Assembly: GCF_000718095.1 (NCBI RefSeq)
Contig: NZ_JOEI01000011.1
Span: forward strand, 106,100-170,099
DNA from: Streptomyces scopuliridis RB72
Lineage (GTDB): Bacteria > Actinomycetota > Actinomycetes > Streptomycetales > Streptomycetaceae
Length of the DNA stretch: 64,000 nt
Direction: 5' to 3'
The stretch's first letter is position 1; every line of letters starts with the position of its first letter. The notes beneath the pieces were generated by a model. It did not search any database. It was not told the origin of the DNA and saw nothing but the letters and a program-made list of their open reading frames with translations. The translations under genes and the position numbers were made by a program. Of the stretch, positions 50,124-59,319 are shown one piece after another.

Positions 50124-51866
50124 TCAGCGGCTCAGCAGCAGTTCGGTGTTGCGGTCGGAGGACTTGCCCGCCGGAGCGGTGGTCGAGCCCGGCGCGTTGT
50201 GCGAGAGCTCCCGGTAGAGGGCGGCGAGACCGGTCTGCGAGAGATCCTCGAAGTCGGTCCTGTGCGGCGCCGCCGACTCGATCAGCGTGGTGAACAGCGA
50301 GAGCGTGCCGTCCCCGTTGTCGGTGATCTCGATGACCCGCGCGAGCTGCGGGAAGTCGATGTGCGAGGCGGTGGAGATCTCCCAGAAGCTGCCGTGCGGA
50401 AGGATCGAGTTGCGGTGGCTGTGCCCGTTGACCCAGGCCAGCACATTGCGGTTCCGCTTGAGCAGTGCCAGGACCTCGTCGCCGTGGTGCCGGGCCTCGC
50501 CGGGGTGTGCGGGGTCGGGGTGGGTGTTGGTCATCGTCCAGCTGTTGTGATGGCTGAAGATGACGACGTATCCGTCCCGGTGCTCCGCGAGCTTGCGCTT
50601 CAGCCAGTTGAGCTGGGCGGTGTTGAGCGAGCCGGTGTAGTGCCCGCCGCGGTCGGTGGTGTCGAGGCTGATGCCGGTGACGTTCTCGCCCATCGGGAAC
50701 GTGTAGTAGAGCGTGTCGTTGTCCAGATTGGCCGCGGTGTAGCCATGGCCGGCCGGACCGGCGCCCGCCCGGGCCGGATCGAGGTGCGCGGTCAGATACT
50801 CGCGCGGACCGAACGGCGCCCGGCGCGGATCGGCGGTGATGGACCGCATCGCGCGCTTCGAGCGGCGCAGCAGGTCGATCAGCTTCGCCCCGTTGGGGTC
50901 CCCGCCCTTCGAGAGGAGCTTCAGCAGCTGCTTGGCCTCGGCGTCGGGGATGCCGTACAGCTTCTTCGCACCGACGGCGAACTCCGCGAGGAAACCGGAC
51001 GGGTCGGCCATCGCGCCGCTCGCCAGGCCGTCGTGATTGCCGACGGTCGAATACCACGGGATCCGCAGCCCCGGGCTGTTCACGGAGCGGATCGCGGCGT
51101 CGAGGAACCCGTCGATACGGGGGTAGCCGAGCCGTTTGTCGGTGTCGCGGCGGGAGTCCTCCGGGTGCCAGAACAACCGCTCGTCGGAGTTCTGCACCCC
51201 TTCGTAGCGCTGGAGGTCACCGGTGTTGGGGGAGATACGGCCACCGCTCATCACCGTGAGGAACCAGTCCAGTTCCGCCCGGGAGTTGTTGTCGGTGTTG
51301 TCGCCGGTCGTCACGGCGAAGGACAGCGGCGCCCCGGTCGCGGGCCCCTCCTTCAGCGCGTTGATCTGCTCGATCAGGGCCACCGCCCCCGGCACGGTCA
51401 GCGCTTCCTGAGGCCGCCACCCCGAGAGCTGCTGCGAGCGCAGATACTCGGTGCGCACCGGGTGCTGGACATCCACCAGATGCAGATCGGTGAGCTGGAC
51501 GAAGGAGCTGAGTACGGTACGCCGCTGGGCGCGGCCGGGCCGCGGGGCCGCGAGCGTCTCGCGGACGACCCTGCGCCAGCCGGGACCGTCGCCGAGCCGC
51601 CGGAAGGCCGCGGCGGAGTCGCGGGGCGCGGCCACCGAATCCAGCGTCGTACGGGCCGGGACGGTACGGGTGGGCGTGGCAGAGGCGGCCGGGGTGCGGG
51701 GGCTGGGGACGGAGGGTGCGGCGGTTCCGGGCGCGGCGGCCGCCTCCCCGGAACCGCCGCCCGCGCCGAGCGCCAGCCCGATCCCGGCGGAGACGCCGAC
51801 CGCTCCGGTGGCAGCGAGAAAGGAGCGGCGGTCGACGGCGGTGACTGCGGAGTGTATGCGTGTCAT
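50124..51866 (-). CDS. Tat-exported metallophosphoesterase, TIGR03767 (PPA1498) family
   Basis: A 580-residue secreted phosphoesterase. VDRRSFLAATGAVGVSAG is a twin-arginine signal, followed by a Pro/Thr/Ala linker to about 75. The dinuclear metal core is intact: QLTDLHL, TTGDNTDNN, STVGNHDG, IFSHHNS and VNGHSHRN in the order expected for calcineurin-like phosphoesterases. ATG at 51866 with GGGAGA upstream. No operon partner; it is divergent from the hypothetical gene at 52405. Substrate unknown. Confidence 0.9.
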   Translation of the reverse strand: MTRIHSAVTAVDRRSFLAATGAVGVSAGIGLALGAGGGSGEAAAAPGTAAPSVPSPRTPAASATPTRTVPARTTLDSVAAPRDSAAAFRRLGDGPGWRRVVRETLAAPRPGRAQRRTVLSSFVQLTDLHLVDVQHPVRTEYLRSQQLSGWRPQEALTVPGAVALIEQINALKEGPATGAPLSFAVTTGDNTDNNSRAELDWFLTVMSGGRISPNTGDLQRYEGVQNSDERLFWHPEDSRRDTDKRLGYPRIDGFLDAAIRSVNSPGLRIPWYSTVGNHDGLASGAMADPSGFLAEFAVGAKKLYGIPDAEAKQLLKLLSKGGDPNGAKLIDLLRRSKRAMRSITADPRRAPFGPREYLTAHLDPARAGAGPAGHGYTAANLDNDTLYYTFPMGENVTGISLDTTDRGGHYTGSLNTAQLNWLKRKLAEHRDGYVVIFSHHNSWTMTNTHPDPAHPGEARHHGDEVLALLKRNRNVLAWVNGHSHRNSILPHGSFWEISTASHIDFPQLARVIEITDNGDGTLSLFTTLIESAAPHRTDFEDLSQTGLAALYRELSHNAPGSTTAPAGKSSDRNTELLLSR

Positions 51867-52404
51867 TCTGCGGTCTCCCGAGTGCGAGCGCATCAACAAG
51901 CGCGCCGGGGACGGCCCCCTGGCTACTCCTCGATGGTTGACACCGGGCGTGGCCTGCGCGTGAACGACGTTCCAACGGCCAACACCCATCACCACACAGG
52001 GATCACCGCGTCGGTGAACCGTCGCCGTGCCCATGGCCACAGGACCGGAGCCGGTCACTCACCGTTCACTCTGCGGGGAAGGCGCGGCCCGTGCGGGGGG
52101 TCTTCGAAATTCGTGGGCATACGTCGCGGCGGACCGGGCACACGCACCTCGGAGCCGAGCTCGCGGCCGCCCCCGGCCGCCCGAGCTCTCCCGGCCCCAC
52201 CGGTGCGTCCCCCCTCGCCGGTGGGGCCGCTCCTCTTTCCGCGGCCTCGCGCGAACAGGCCCGTTGTCAGACCCGCGTGGGAGGGTGTTTCCCGAGCCGG
52301 TGTTCCAGCGCTGAACACCTGGATTCCCTGAACCCCGCGCCGGTTCCTGCCCTGAGCCGATCCCCGCGCTGATCCTTGAGCCGACCTCTGAGGAGCCAGT
52401 CATC
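51867..52404. other. Long intergenic region with a hairpin
   Basis: 538 bp between divergent genes. A TTGACA lies at 51937-51942, without a convincing -10. At 52192-52203 and 52218-52229 are perfect 12-bp arms around 14 nt, followed on the plus strand by a pyrimidine run, so it looks like a terminator although no gene ends there. No coding frame with a good start was found. Confidence 0.55.
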
Positions 52405-52962
52405 ATGACGGACCGTCCCGCCTCCGCCTCCGACCCTGCCGCCCAGGCGCTCACCGCGCTGGCCGAGCTCCTCGCGCCCGGCCGCGCGGCCGTCGCCGAA
52501 GAGGTCCTGTTCGCGTACGAGGATCCGGACGCCTACGTACGTACGCATGCCACGCGGCTCGAAGACCGCGGGATCGATGCGCCCATCGAGAACCTCGCGT
52601 GGATCGCGCTCGTCGACGCCCTCACCGCCCAGGGGCTGCTGGCCGAGGTCGACTGGAAGGAGGACGGCGACGAGATCAGGCGCCAGCTCCGGGCCCTCGA
52701 ATCCCGTCCCGCCGTCGACCCGTGGTCCCTCGCCGACCCGGAGAACGCGGACGGCACGGACCCGGTGGCGCTGGACACCGCCGCCTTCCTCAACGACGCA
52801 GGGCGGCTCCATCTGGATCTGGGGGTGGCGCTCGCCGTGCTGGACATAGAGTCGGACTGCTATCCGCTGGTCTGCTTCCCGGCCCGGCGGGCGAGTGAGC
52901 TGACGCCGCTCGCCGCGCGCGCCGGTTTCTATGCGGCGGTCCTGGGGTCCGACCAGCTCTGA
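52405..52962 (+). CDS. Conserved hypothetical protein (possibly DUF6630-like)
   Basis: A 185-residue soluble protein. The N-terminal 65 residues are helical (AQALTALAELLAPGRAAVAEEVLFAYEDPDAYVRTHATRLEDRGIDAPI), the rest mixed, ending HLDLGVALAVLDIESDCYPLVCFPARRASELTPLAARAGF. I think this is the DUF6630 type, but from memory only. GAGGAG lies upstream of the ATG. No catalytic residues are recognised. Divergent from the metallophosphoesterase gene. Confidence 0.72.
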   Translation: MTDRPASASDPAAQALTALAELLAPGRAAVAEEVLFAYEDPDAYVRTHATRLEDRGIDAPIENLAWIALVDALTAQGLLAEVDWKEDGDEIRRQLRALESRPAVDPWSLADPENADGTDPVALDTAAFLNDAGRLHLDLGVALAVLDIESDCYPLVCFPARRASELTPLAARAGFYAAVLGSDQL

Positions 52963-53019
52963 GCCCGTACGCGCTCCGAGCCCGTACGCGTGCGGCGCGG
53001 CGGCACCGCGGCCAGGGGC

Positions 53020-54348
53020 TCAGCCCGCGCTGATCACGACCGGGCCGCCCCCGGGGTCGGCGCGGTCGATCCAGTCGGCGGAGGCGTACAGCGGCCGGTT
53101 CGGCACCGCGCCACGCCGCAGCCGTGCCCGGTGCAGCACCCGTCCGTCCTGGCTGACGACGAGGAACGACAGCCGGTCCGCCGAACGTGCCGTACGGAGC
53201 GTGAAGCGGCCCAGCGGCGGGCGCGGACCGCGCGGGTCGATACGGTTCGGCGCGACCCACCGCAGGGGCGCGTCCACCTCCACCGGCACCTGACCGCCCG
53301 GCCACGCGCCGTCCGTCAGATACCGCAGCACGGGCCCGGCGACGAGCCGGCCCTCCCGGGCCGCGGTGCCCGCGGGCTCGATGGCGTGCAGCAGATTGCC
53401 GACGGCGAAGACGCCGGGCGCGGCCGTACGGAACGCGGTGTCGACCGCCGGGCCACGGGTGCCCCGGTCGAGGGCGATCCCGCCCCGGCGGGCCAGCTCA
53501 TGGTCGGGGATCCAGTCCCCGGTGAAGACGACCGTGTCGCAGCCGACAGTCGTCGTCCTGCCGTCGTCGTGTCGCAACGCGACGCCGGTGAGCCGGCCCC
53601 GGCCGAGCAGCTCGGTGACGGTCGTGCCGGTGAGCAGCGGAACGCGGTGACGCAGCCGGGACCCGAGGCCCGAGGCCCAGGAGGACTGGTGGTGCGGCTG
53701 TTCGGTGACCATCGCCGCGATCTCCACGCCCGCGCTCCGCAGCGTGCGCGCGGCGGAGTAGCTGACGGGTTCGGCGCCGATGACGACGGCCCGTACCCCG
53801 ATCCGCTGATGGTGCAGATGGACGGCCTGTTGCAGCTCCCCGGTGGTGAACACCCCGGCCGGCCGTGTCCCCGGCACCAGCCGTGCGCCGCGCGGACGTT
53901 CGCGCGCGCCGGTGGCGAGCACGACCGCCCCGGCGGAGAGGCTTTCCAGGCCCTCGGGTCCGGTGGTCTCCACGGTGAGCGGCCCGGGGCCGCCGGGGGA
54001 GTCCTCGCGCCCGTGATGTCCCGCCCAGCCGGTGACGGAGACACCGGTGCGCAGCGTCGCTCCCGCTCCGGTCGCCAGATCGCGCCAGTGGCGGGCGTAC
54101 GCGGGACCGCTCATCGGACGGTGCAGATCACGCACCCCGAATCCGGTGTGGAAGCAGTGGCGTGGGACGCCGCCGGCCTCTTCCTCGCGGTCGACGACCT
54201 CGACCGTACCGGCGCCCGAGGCGGCCAGTCGCTCGGCCGCGGCCAGACCGGCCGGACCCGCGCCGACCACCAGCACATCGACCGAGCGCCGCCGCCGGCC
54301 GGGGCCGGGGACGGAGGACACGGCGTCCCGGTCTGCTGTCGCGCTCAT
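53020..54348 (-). CDS. FAD/NAD(P)-binding oxidoreductase, partner of the GlpA-like gene
   Basis: A 442-residue flavoprotein with two dinucleotide-binding folds. DVLVVGAGPAGLAAAERLA binds FAD, then the HCFHTGFGVRDLHRPMSGPAYARH signature seen in amine/opine/G3P dehydrogenase subunits, and RAVVIGAEPVSYSAARTL near 180-200 for NAD(P). GVFAVGNLLHAIEPAGTAAREGR is the second FAD-contact motif. ATG overlaps the stop of the GlpA-like gene by 4 bp. In the glycerol operon it should form a heteromer with that protein to pass electrons from glycerol-3-phosphate. Confidence 0.88.
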   Translation of the reverse strand: MSATADRDAVSSVPGPGRRRRSVDVLVVGAGPAGLAAAERLAASGAGTVEVVDREEEAGGVPRHCFHTGFGVRDLHRPMSGPAYARHWRDLATGAGATLRTGVSVTGWAGHHGREDSPGGPGPLTVETTGPEGLESLSAGAVVLATGARERPRGARLVPGTRPAGVFTTGELQQAVHLHHQRIGVRAVVIGAEPVSYSAARTLRSAGVEIAAMVTEQPHHQSSWASGLGSRLRHRVPLLTGTTVTELLGRGRLTGVALRHDDGRTTTVGCDTVVFTGDWIPDHELARRGGIALDRGTRGPAVDTAFRTAAPGVFAVGNLLHAIEPAGTAAREGRLVAGPVLRYLTDGAWPGGQVPVEVDAPLRWVAPNRIDPRGPRPPLGRFTLRTARSADRLSFLVVSQDGRVLHRARLRRGAVPNRPLYASADWIDRADPGGGPVVISAG

Positions 54349-55820
54349 GGTCCGACCTCCGGCCGCAGGGATGGCTCGCCGCCGCCGGACGTGCCGGACG
54401 TACTGAACGTGTCGGGGGCTTCGGGGGCGAGCAGGGCGCGCACGGTGGCGCCGCAGTAGAAGCCCTGGCACCGGCCGCCCCGGGCACGGGTACGCCGCCG
54501 CAGCCCCTCGGGCGAGCGGGGCGGGACGGTACTGGCGAGGGCGTCGCGGATCTCCCCGCGCGAGACCCGTTCGCAGTGGCAGACGATCCTGCCGTACTCC
54601 GGGTCCGCCGCGATCAGATCGGCGCGTTCGTACGGCCGCGGTGACGCCTCGCCGATATTCGGCATCCGTAGCGGTTCGAGCTCCCGCGCCGCGCCCAGGT
54701 CCCGGCCGGAGTCGGCCAGCAACTCCACGACATGGGCGGCGATCGCCATGGACGCGGTCAGCCCGGTGGAGCGGATACCGCCCACGGTGATGTAGCGCCG
54801 GCCGGGATGGGACCGGATGCGGTAGTCGTCGTCCTCGGTGGCGGCGCGCAGCCCCGCGTAGACAGCCGTCACCTCCTCGTCGAGCAGCTCCGGCATGATC
54901 CGTCCGCCCTTCTCCCGCAGGAAGTCCAGCCCCTCGGCCGTCGATCCGGTCGCCGCCTTGTCGTCCAGATCCTCGGCGGTCGGGCCGAGCATCACATTGC
55001 CGTACACCGTGGGCGCCACCAGCACCCCCTTGCCGAGCGCGGTGGGCACCGGCAGCAGGATGTGCCGGACCAGATCGCGGGCGAACTTGTCGAAGACCAT
55101 GAGCTGACCGCGTCGCGGGGTGACGGTGAAGTCGGTGCGGCCGAGCAGCCGGTCGATCTCGTCGGAGTACAGTCCGGCGGCGTTGATCAGCGCGTGCGTC
55201 CGCAATACGCCACGGCCGGTGGTCAGTTCATGCGGCGTCTCGTCGCCGAGGGCGCCGGCGACGCTCTCCACGCGGCAGTTGAGATGCAGATCCGCCCCGG
55301 CCCTGACGGCCTGGGTGGCGTACGCGAGCGTCGTCGTCCAGGGGCAGATGATGCTCTCGCCGGGGACTTCGAGCGCGCCGAGCGCGCCGGGGCCGAGATG
55401 AGGCTCGCGGGAGTACAGCTCGTCCGCGCCGATGATCCGTGTCGCGTGGTACTCATTGCGCTCGGCCTTCTCCGCCAGCCTGGGCAGCGCGGCCAGTTGT
55501 TCCTCGTCCCACGCGACGAGCAGGGCGCCGAGCGGCTCGACGGGGATCCCCGTCCGCGAGGCGTACTCCGCCAGCCGCCGCTGTCCCTCGCGTACGAGCC
55601 GGGACTCCAGCGAACCGGGCACGGCGTCGAAACCGGTGTGCAGAATGGCCGTGTTGGCCTTGGACGTGCCGTCGCCGACATCGTCGGACGCCTCCACCAG
55701 CGCGATCCGCAGCCGGTAGCGGGTCAGTTCACGGGCGATGGCCGTGCCGACCACTCCGGCGCCGATGACAGCGACGTCGTACACCTCGTCCGGCAGCGTG
55801 CCCGAGGTCGTGACAGTCAT
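54345..55820 (-). CDS. GlpA-like FAD dehydrogenase with C-terminal [2Fe-2S] BFD domain
   Basis: A 491-residue protein. DVAVIGAGVVGTAIARELTR binds FAD (DAO fold, about 14-370), GVGTSK-type loop appears as DVGDGTSKANTAILHTGFD. A BFD-like [2Fe-2S] domain follows with CHCERV near 425 and GRCQGFYC near 455, the four Cys that hold the cluster. This is the architecture of GlpA-type glycerol-3-phosphate or 2-hydroxyglutarate dehydrogenases. ATG with GGAG upstream. The preceding gene is a glycerol kinase, the next a second flavoprotein (4-bp overlap). Confidence 0.9.
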   Translation of the reverse strand: MTVTTSGTLPDEVYDVAVIGAGVVGTAIARELTRYRLRIALVEASDDVGDGTSKANTAILHTGFDAVPGSLESRLVREGQRRLAEYASRTGIPVEPLGALLVAWDEEQLAALPRLAEKAERNEYHATRIIGADELYSREPHLGPGALGALEVPGESIICPWTTTLAYATQAVRAGADLHLNCRVESVAGALGDETPHELTTGRGVLRTHALINAAGLYSDEIDRLLGRTDFTVTPRRGQLMVFDKFARDLVRHILLPVPTALGKGVLVAPTVYGNVMLGPTAEDLDDKAATGSTAEGLDFLREKGGRIMPELLDEEVTAVYAGLRAATEDDDYRIRSHPGRRYITVGGIRSTGLTASMAIAAHVVELLADSGRDLGAARELEPLRMPNIGEASPRPYERADLIAADPEYGRIVCHCERVSRGEIRDALASTVPPRSPEGLRRRTRARGGRCQGFYCGATVRALLAPEAPDTFSTSGTSGGGEPSLRPEVGP

Positions 55821-55917
55821 GGTGCTCCAGGGACAGGCCGGGACGGGGGTTCGGGCCAGGGTTCGATTCGCGTGGGTTCTCTTCGCGTTCGCTTCGGTAC
55901 GTTCCGGGACGCGCGGC

Positions 55918-57402
55918 TCAGGGCGGGGGAGTACGGTCGAGCAGCGCCGCCACCTCCGCGCGGAAGACGTCCAGACGCTCCGCCGCCTCGTCCGCGCCGA
56001 TCCTCGGCTCGTAGACCGCGGCCGGTTTCCACTCCGGGATCACCTGCCGCAACGACTGCGCGGGATCGAGACCGAGACGCGCGAGGGCGCCCACCCCCAG
56101 CGCCGTGACATCGGGCAACGCCGAGACCTCGACGGGCCGTTGCAGCAGATCGGCCTGGGTCTGCATCAACAGCGCCGACCGGGTCAGACCGCCGTCCACC
56201 CGCAGGCTCGTCAATGGCGTGCCGAGCTCGGTGGCCACCGCGTCGGCCAGCTCCACGACCTGGGCGGCGATGCCCTCGCAGAGCGCGCGGACGAGCTGCC
56301 CCGGGCCGGTGTCCAGGCCGAGGCCGGTGATCGAGCCGCGCAGATCGCCGCGCCACCACGGCGCGGCGAGTCCCGCGAGCGCGGGTACGAAGGTCACGCC
56401 GCCGCTGTCCGGTACGGAGGAGCCGACCGTGTCGAGATCGGCGGCCCCCGAGATCACCCCGAGATCCGTCAGCCAGCGCACGGCGGAAGCGGCCGTGTAG
56501 ACCTGTCCGTCGAGGCAGTAGCTGGTGTGTCCGTCGAGCCGCCAGGCGACACAGCTGACCAGCCCCGACGTCCCCCGGCGCGGCAGGCCGCCGGTCTGTG
56601 CGAGCAGGAACGCGCCGGTGCCGTATGTGCACTTGGCGGATCCCGGTTCGGTCACATCCTGGGCGAGCAGCGCCGCCTGCTGGTCGACGAGCAGCCCGGT
56701 CAGCGGGATCTCGGCACCGAAGGCGCTGGTCGTGCCGACCGGTCCCGCCGCGTCGACGATTCGGGGCAGCGCCTCGCCGGAGAGCCCGAAGATGTCCAGC
56801 GCCTCCGGTGACCAGTCGACCCGGTCGAGGTCGAGCAGCTGCGTGCGCCCGGCCGTGCCGGCGTCGGTGACGAACGCGCCGGTCAACTGGTGGATCAGCC
56901 AGGAGTCGCTGGTGGTGACGGCGCCCTCGCGGGTCAGCTCGCGCCGGATCCAGGCCATCTTGGGCGCGGCGAAGTACGGGTCCAGTGGAAGCCCTGTCAG
57001 CTGCCTCAACCGGTCGTCATGCGGCGCGAGTTCGGCGCAGAGCGGTTCCGCGCGCCGGTCCTGCCAGACGATCGCGTCGGTGAGCGGCGTGCCCGTACCC
57101 GGATCCCAGGCGAGCACCGTCTCGCCCTGGTTGGCCAGACCGACGGCCGCGACCGGCTCCCCGGCGTCCGCGAGCGCCTGGTGCCCGGCGTCGAGTACGG
57201 AGCGGAGCAGGACGGCGGGATCGACCTCCACCATTCCGCCGGAGCCGTAGCGGGGCGGCGCCGGGGCCGAACCCGTACCGATCACTCCTCGTTCGGGGCA
57301 GATGACCAGCGCCTTGGTGGACGAGGTTCCCTGGTCAAGGGCGAGTACCGGCAGGGTGGTCGATCCGGCGCGGGGGTGGGGCGAGTGCTGGGCTGGCGGC
57401 AT
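55918..57402 (-). CDS. glpK: Glycerol kinase-like FGGY kinase
   Basis: A 494-residue FGGY carbohydrate kinase. ALDQGTSSTKALV is the phosphate-1 motif, NQGETVLAWD and AKCTYGTGAFLLAQTG match glycerol kinase, and LRVDGGLTRSALLMQTQADLLQRPV is the adenosine motif. DGQVYTAASAVRWL resembles the GlpK segment before the C-terminal domain. ATG at 57402. It leads an operon with the GlpA-like and second flavoprotein genes, which supports glycerol as substrate; a related polyol is possible. A long upstream region may hold its control sites. Confidence 0.85.
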   Translation of the reverse strand: MPPAQHSPHPRAGSTTLPVLALDQGTSSTKALVICPERGVIGTGSAPAPPRYGSGGMVEVDPAVLLRSVLDAGHQALADAGEPVAAVGLANQGETVLAWDPGTGTPLTDAIVWQDRRAEPLCAELAPHDDRLRQLTGLPLDPYFAAPKMAWIRRELTREGAVTTSDSWLIHQLTGAFVTDAGTAGRTQLLDLDRVDWSPEALDIFGLSGEALPRIVDAAGPVGTTSAFGAEIPLTGLLVDQQAALLAQDVTEPGSAKCTYGTGAFLLAQTGGLPRRGTSGLVSCVAWRLDGHTSYCLDGQVYTAASAVRWLTDLGVISGAADLDTVGSSVPDSGGVTFVPALAGLAAPWWRGDLRGSITGLGLDTGPGQLVRALCEGIAAQVVELADAVATELGTPLTSLRVDGGLTRSALLMQTQADLLQRPVEVSALPDVTALGVGALARLGLDPAQSLRQVIPEWKPAAVYEPRIGADEAAERLDVFRAEVAALLDRTPPP

Positions 57403-57966
57403 ATCCCGTTCTTCGGTCGCGGAGGGGGCACGAGGTCGCGGCGATCGCGGCGGGGTCCTGATCGCTGAGCGAAAGCGTGATGCAGGCCAGAGCGGGCGTC
57501 AAGGGTTCTCTGGACCGTCCGTGCGCGGGTGCGACGGCGGTCCGTCCCCGCGCTCCGAGGAAATCGTCCGGGCGTCGCCGCCGGAGGGCGTCCAACCTGC
57601 TTTGATCAACAGAGAGTTGCGAAAGATCAGCAAAGTGTTCGAGCCATGTCACTCTGACCCCTACACTGATCGCCGCAGTGGCAGGGAGTGCTCTTCGGCT
57701 CTTCCTCACCTGCGGCATGGCAGGTCTGTGCCTTCTGCGACGACGCCGGATCGCTCCACCCCCCACCGTCCTAGAGGATCTATGACGAACATATTTTCAG
57801 CCAGGCGCCTCCTCGGGCATGCCCGGCTCAGTACGTCCTGTAGGCAGCCCGCGGCGGCCGGCGTCTCCCGGCCGCCGCGGCACGGGAGTTCCGGAATCCC
57901 GGGACGGGGGAGCATCCGTCACCGCCGTGTCCCCGGGCCACCGGGGCCGGGAACGGAGGGCCGGTG
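57403..57966. other. Upstream region of the glycerol operon, no gene supported
   Basis: TTGCGAAAGATCAGCAA at 57617-57633 is an imperfect dyad, next to TTGATCAA at 57602-57609, in an AT-richer stretch about 200 bp before glpK; both could bind a regulator of glycerol use. A small frame at 57782-57970 (62 codons, with AGAGGATC before its ATG) overlaps a hairpin and the mobile element, and its composition does not look coded. I see no supported gene here. Confidence 0.5.
57849..57880. terminator. GC hairpin next to the mobile element
   Basis: CCGCGGCGGCCGG (57849-57861) pairs perfectly with 57868-57880, 13 bp, 6-nt loop. Not at the end of any gene seen. Confidence 0.5.
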
Positions 57967-58171
57967 CTAGGGCGTGTTTCGGAAGTAGCGCCGTCCGCCC
58001 GCAGGGCGGGCCTGGCGCCCGCCGCGGCAGCGGCAGGATGTCGCTGCGGTGCGTGCGATCGCAAGGCGGAGGGTCGCCCCAGTACTGGACGTACTGGGGT
58101 GATCCCGACAACGCCGCGAGCGTGCGTGCCAGGCGCCGCCAGGCAGGCGGGACTTCCGAAACAGGCCCTAG
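57967..58171. mobile_element. 205-bp non-autonomous element with inverted ends (MITE-like)
   Basis: Ends are inverted copies: CTAGGGCGTGTTTCGGAAGT at 57967-57986 and the reverse complement of CTAGGGCCTGTTTCGGAAGT at 58152-58171, 19 of 20 identical. The interior has palindromes, e.g. CCCCAGTAC-N5-GTACTGGGG at 58077-58099. No transposase is coded. CTAG at both outer ends contains TA, a common target for IS630 and some IS5 relatives, so TA or CTAG may be a target duplication. I recall similar repeats from other Streptomyces chromosomes but cannot search. Lies 46 bp before the next gene. Confidence 0.7.
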
Positions 58172-58217
58172 CTTCCCCCGCCCCGCCGTCCTCGCGCGCG
58201 CGGACGGGGCCGAGCTG

Positions 58218-59225
58218 ATGGCGAGCGACAATATGCGCCCCGTCTACCACCCGGCGGGCCACGACAACGAACTGCGCGCCGCCGTCCAGGATCTGCGCAC
58301 CGGCCGCTGGGTCTCGATGCGCAACCTCCTTGCCGACACGCCCGATTGGGCCCTGTGGACCCAGCGCACCCAGGTGCTCGCCACCGTCGCCGCCGGCTCC
58401 GACGCCGTACAGGCATGGCTGTCCGAAGAGCCCAGAAGCGTCGCCGCACTCGTGATGCACACCCGCGTCCTGGTGGAGCGCGCCGTACGGGCCCACCGCG
58501 AGGGACACGCCCGCACACAGGAGCTGTGGCAGCAGGCATGGGAGGCGTGCGGCACCGCCGCGCGCCAGGCTCCCGCCGACCCGGTGCCCTGGGTATGTCT
58601 GCTGGCCCTGTCCCAACTCGACGGCAGGCAGAGGCTGGAGGAACACCGGCTGGCGCCGCCGGGGCCGATGCTCTTCCCCGGTCCCTGGGCCCTGCTCTCG
58701 GAGGCCGACAAACGCGATCCGTACAACCGCGAGGCGTACCACCGCATGCTCCAGTTCGTTTACGCGCGGCGGGCCGACGGATCACTCTCGGAAGCGGTCA
58801 ACTTCGTCCAGTGGGCGGCCTCTTCGGCGCCCGAGGGCTCGGCGCTGCACGTCATGCCGTTGTTCGTACGGGTGGAGCGCTACCGCCGGGAGAACGGCCA
58901 CGAGAAGGCGCTCGACCTCCACTGGGTCACGGAGGACGCCACCCGTGACGCGCTGCGGGCCCTGCAACTGTGGTTCGACCACGCGGTGCTGGCCGAGGCC
59001 TCGCTGCTCGACCTCAACCAGCTGGCGCACGCGCTGTGGGGATCGCTCCAATTCGAGGCGGGGGCCCGGGTGTTCGAGGCTCTGGGGCCGTACTACGTCT
59101 CCGTGCCGTGGGCGTATCGTACGCGCAGTCCCGGCGACGCCGCGCAGGCCGAGGACGTGTTCCTGCGCGCCCGCGCCCGGTGTCTCGCGGCGGCCCGCGA
59201 CCCGCGGGGCGGGCCGGACGGCTGA
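58218..59225 (+). CDS. Conserved hypothetical protein, helical repeat type
   Basis: A 335-residue soluble, largely helical protein. It starts MASDNMRPVYHPAGHDNELRAAVQDLRTGRWVSMRNLL; ATG at 58233 is an alternative. Segments such as AWEACGTAARQAPADPVPWVCLLAL, EAVNFVQWAASSAPEGSALH and SLQFEAGARVFEALGPYY look like TPR-type hairpins. No enzyme motif is seen. The mobile element sits 46 bp upstream and may have replaced or altered its promoter; no clear ribosome site is visible. Confidence 0.7.
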   Translation: MASDNMRPVYHPAGHDNELRAAVQDLRTGRWVSMRNLLADTPDWALWTQRTQVLATVAAGSDAVQAWLSEEPRSVAALVMHTRVLVERAVRAHREGHARTQELWQQAWEACGTAARQAPADPVPWVCLLALSQLDGRQRLEEHRLAPPGPMLFPGPWALLSEADKRDPYNREAYHRMLQFVYARRADGSLSEAVNFVQWAASSAPEGSALHVMPLFVRVERYRRENGHEKALDLHWVTEDATRDALRALQLWFDHAVLAEASLLDLNQLAHALWGSLQFEAGARVFEALGPYYVSVPWAYRTRSPGDAAQAEDVFLRARARCLAAARDPRGGPDG

Positions 59226-59319
59226 GCGGCACCCACTGCGAAGCCGCTCGCGTCCCCACCCCCCGGCAGCACCTTCCGTACCCGTCCCCCCTTGTTGTTT
59301 CTCACCGGAGGTACATTCC

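Noticed and set aside
55855..55875. GGTTCGATTC, resembling the T-loop of a tRNA
   Set aside because: Flanking bases do not pair into a T-stem, and no anticodon or acceptor stem is present.
57782..57970. 62-codon plus-strand frame with a fair ribosome site
   Set aside because: Overlaps a 13-bp hairpin and the mobile-element end; residues look like random GC-rich translation.
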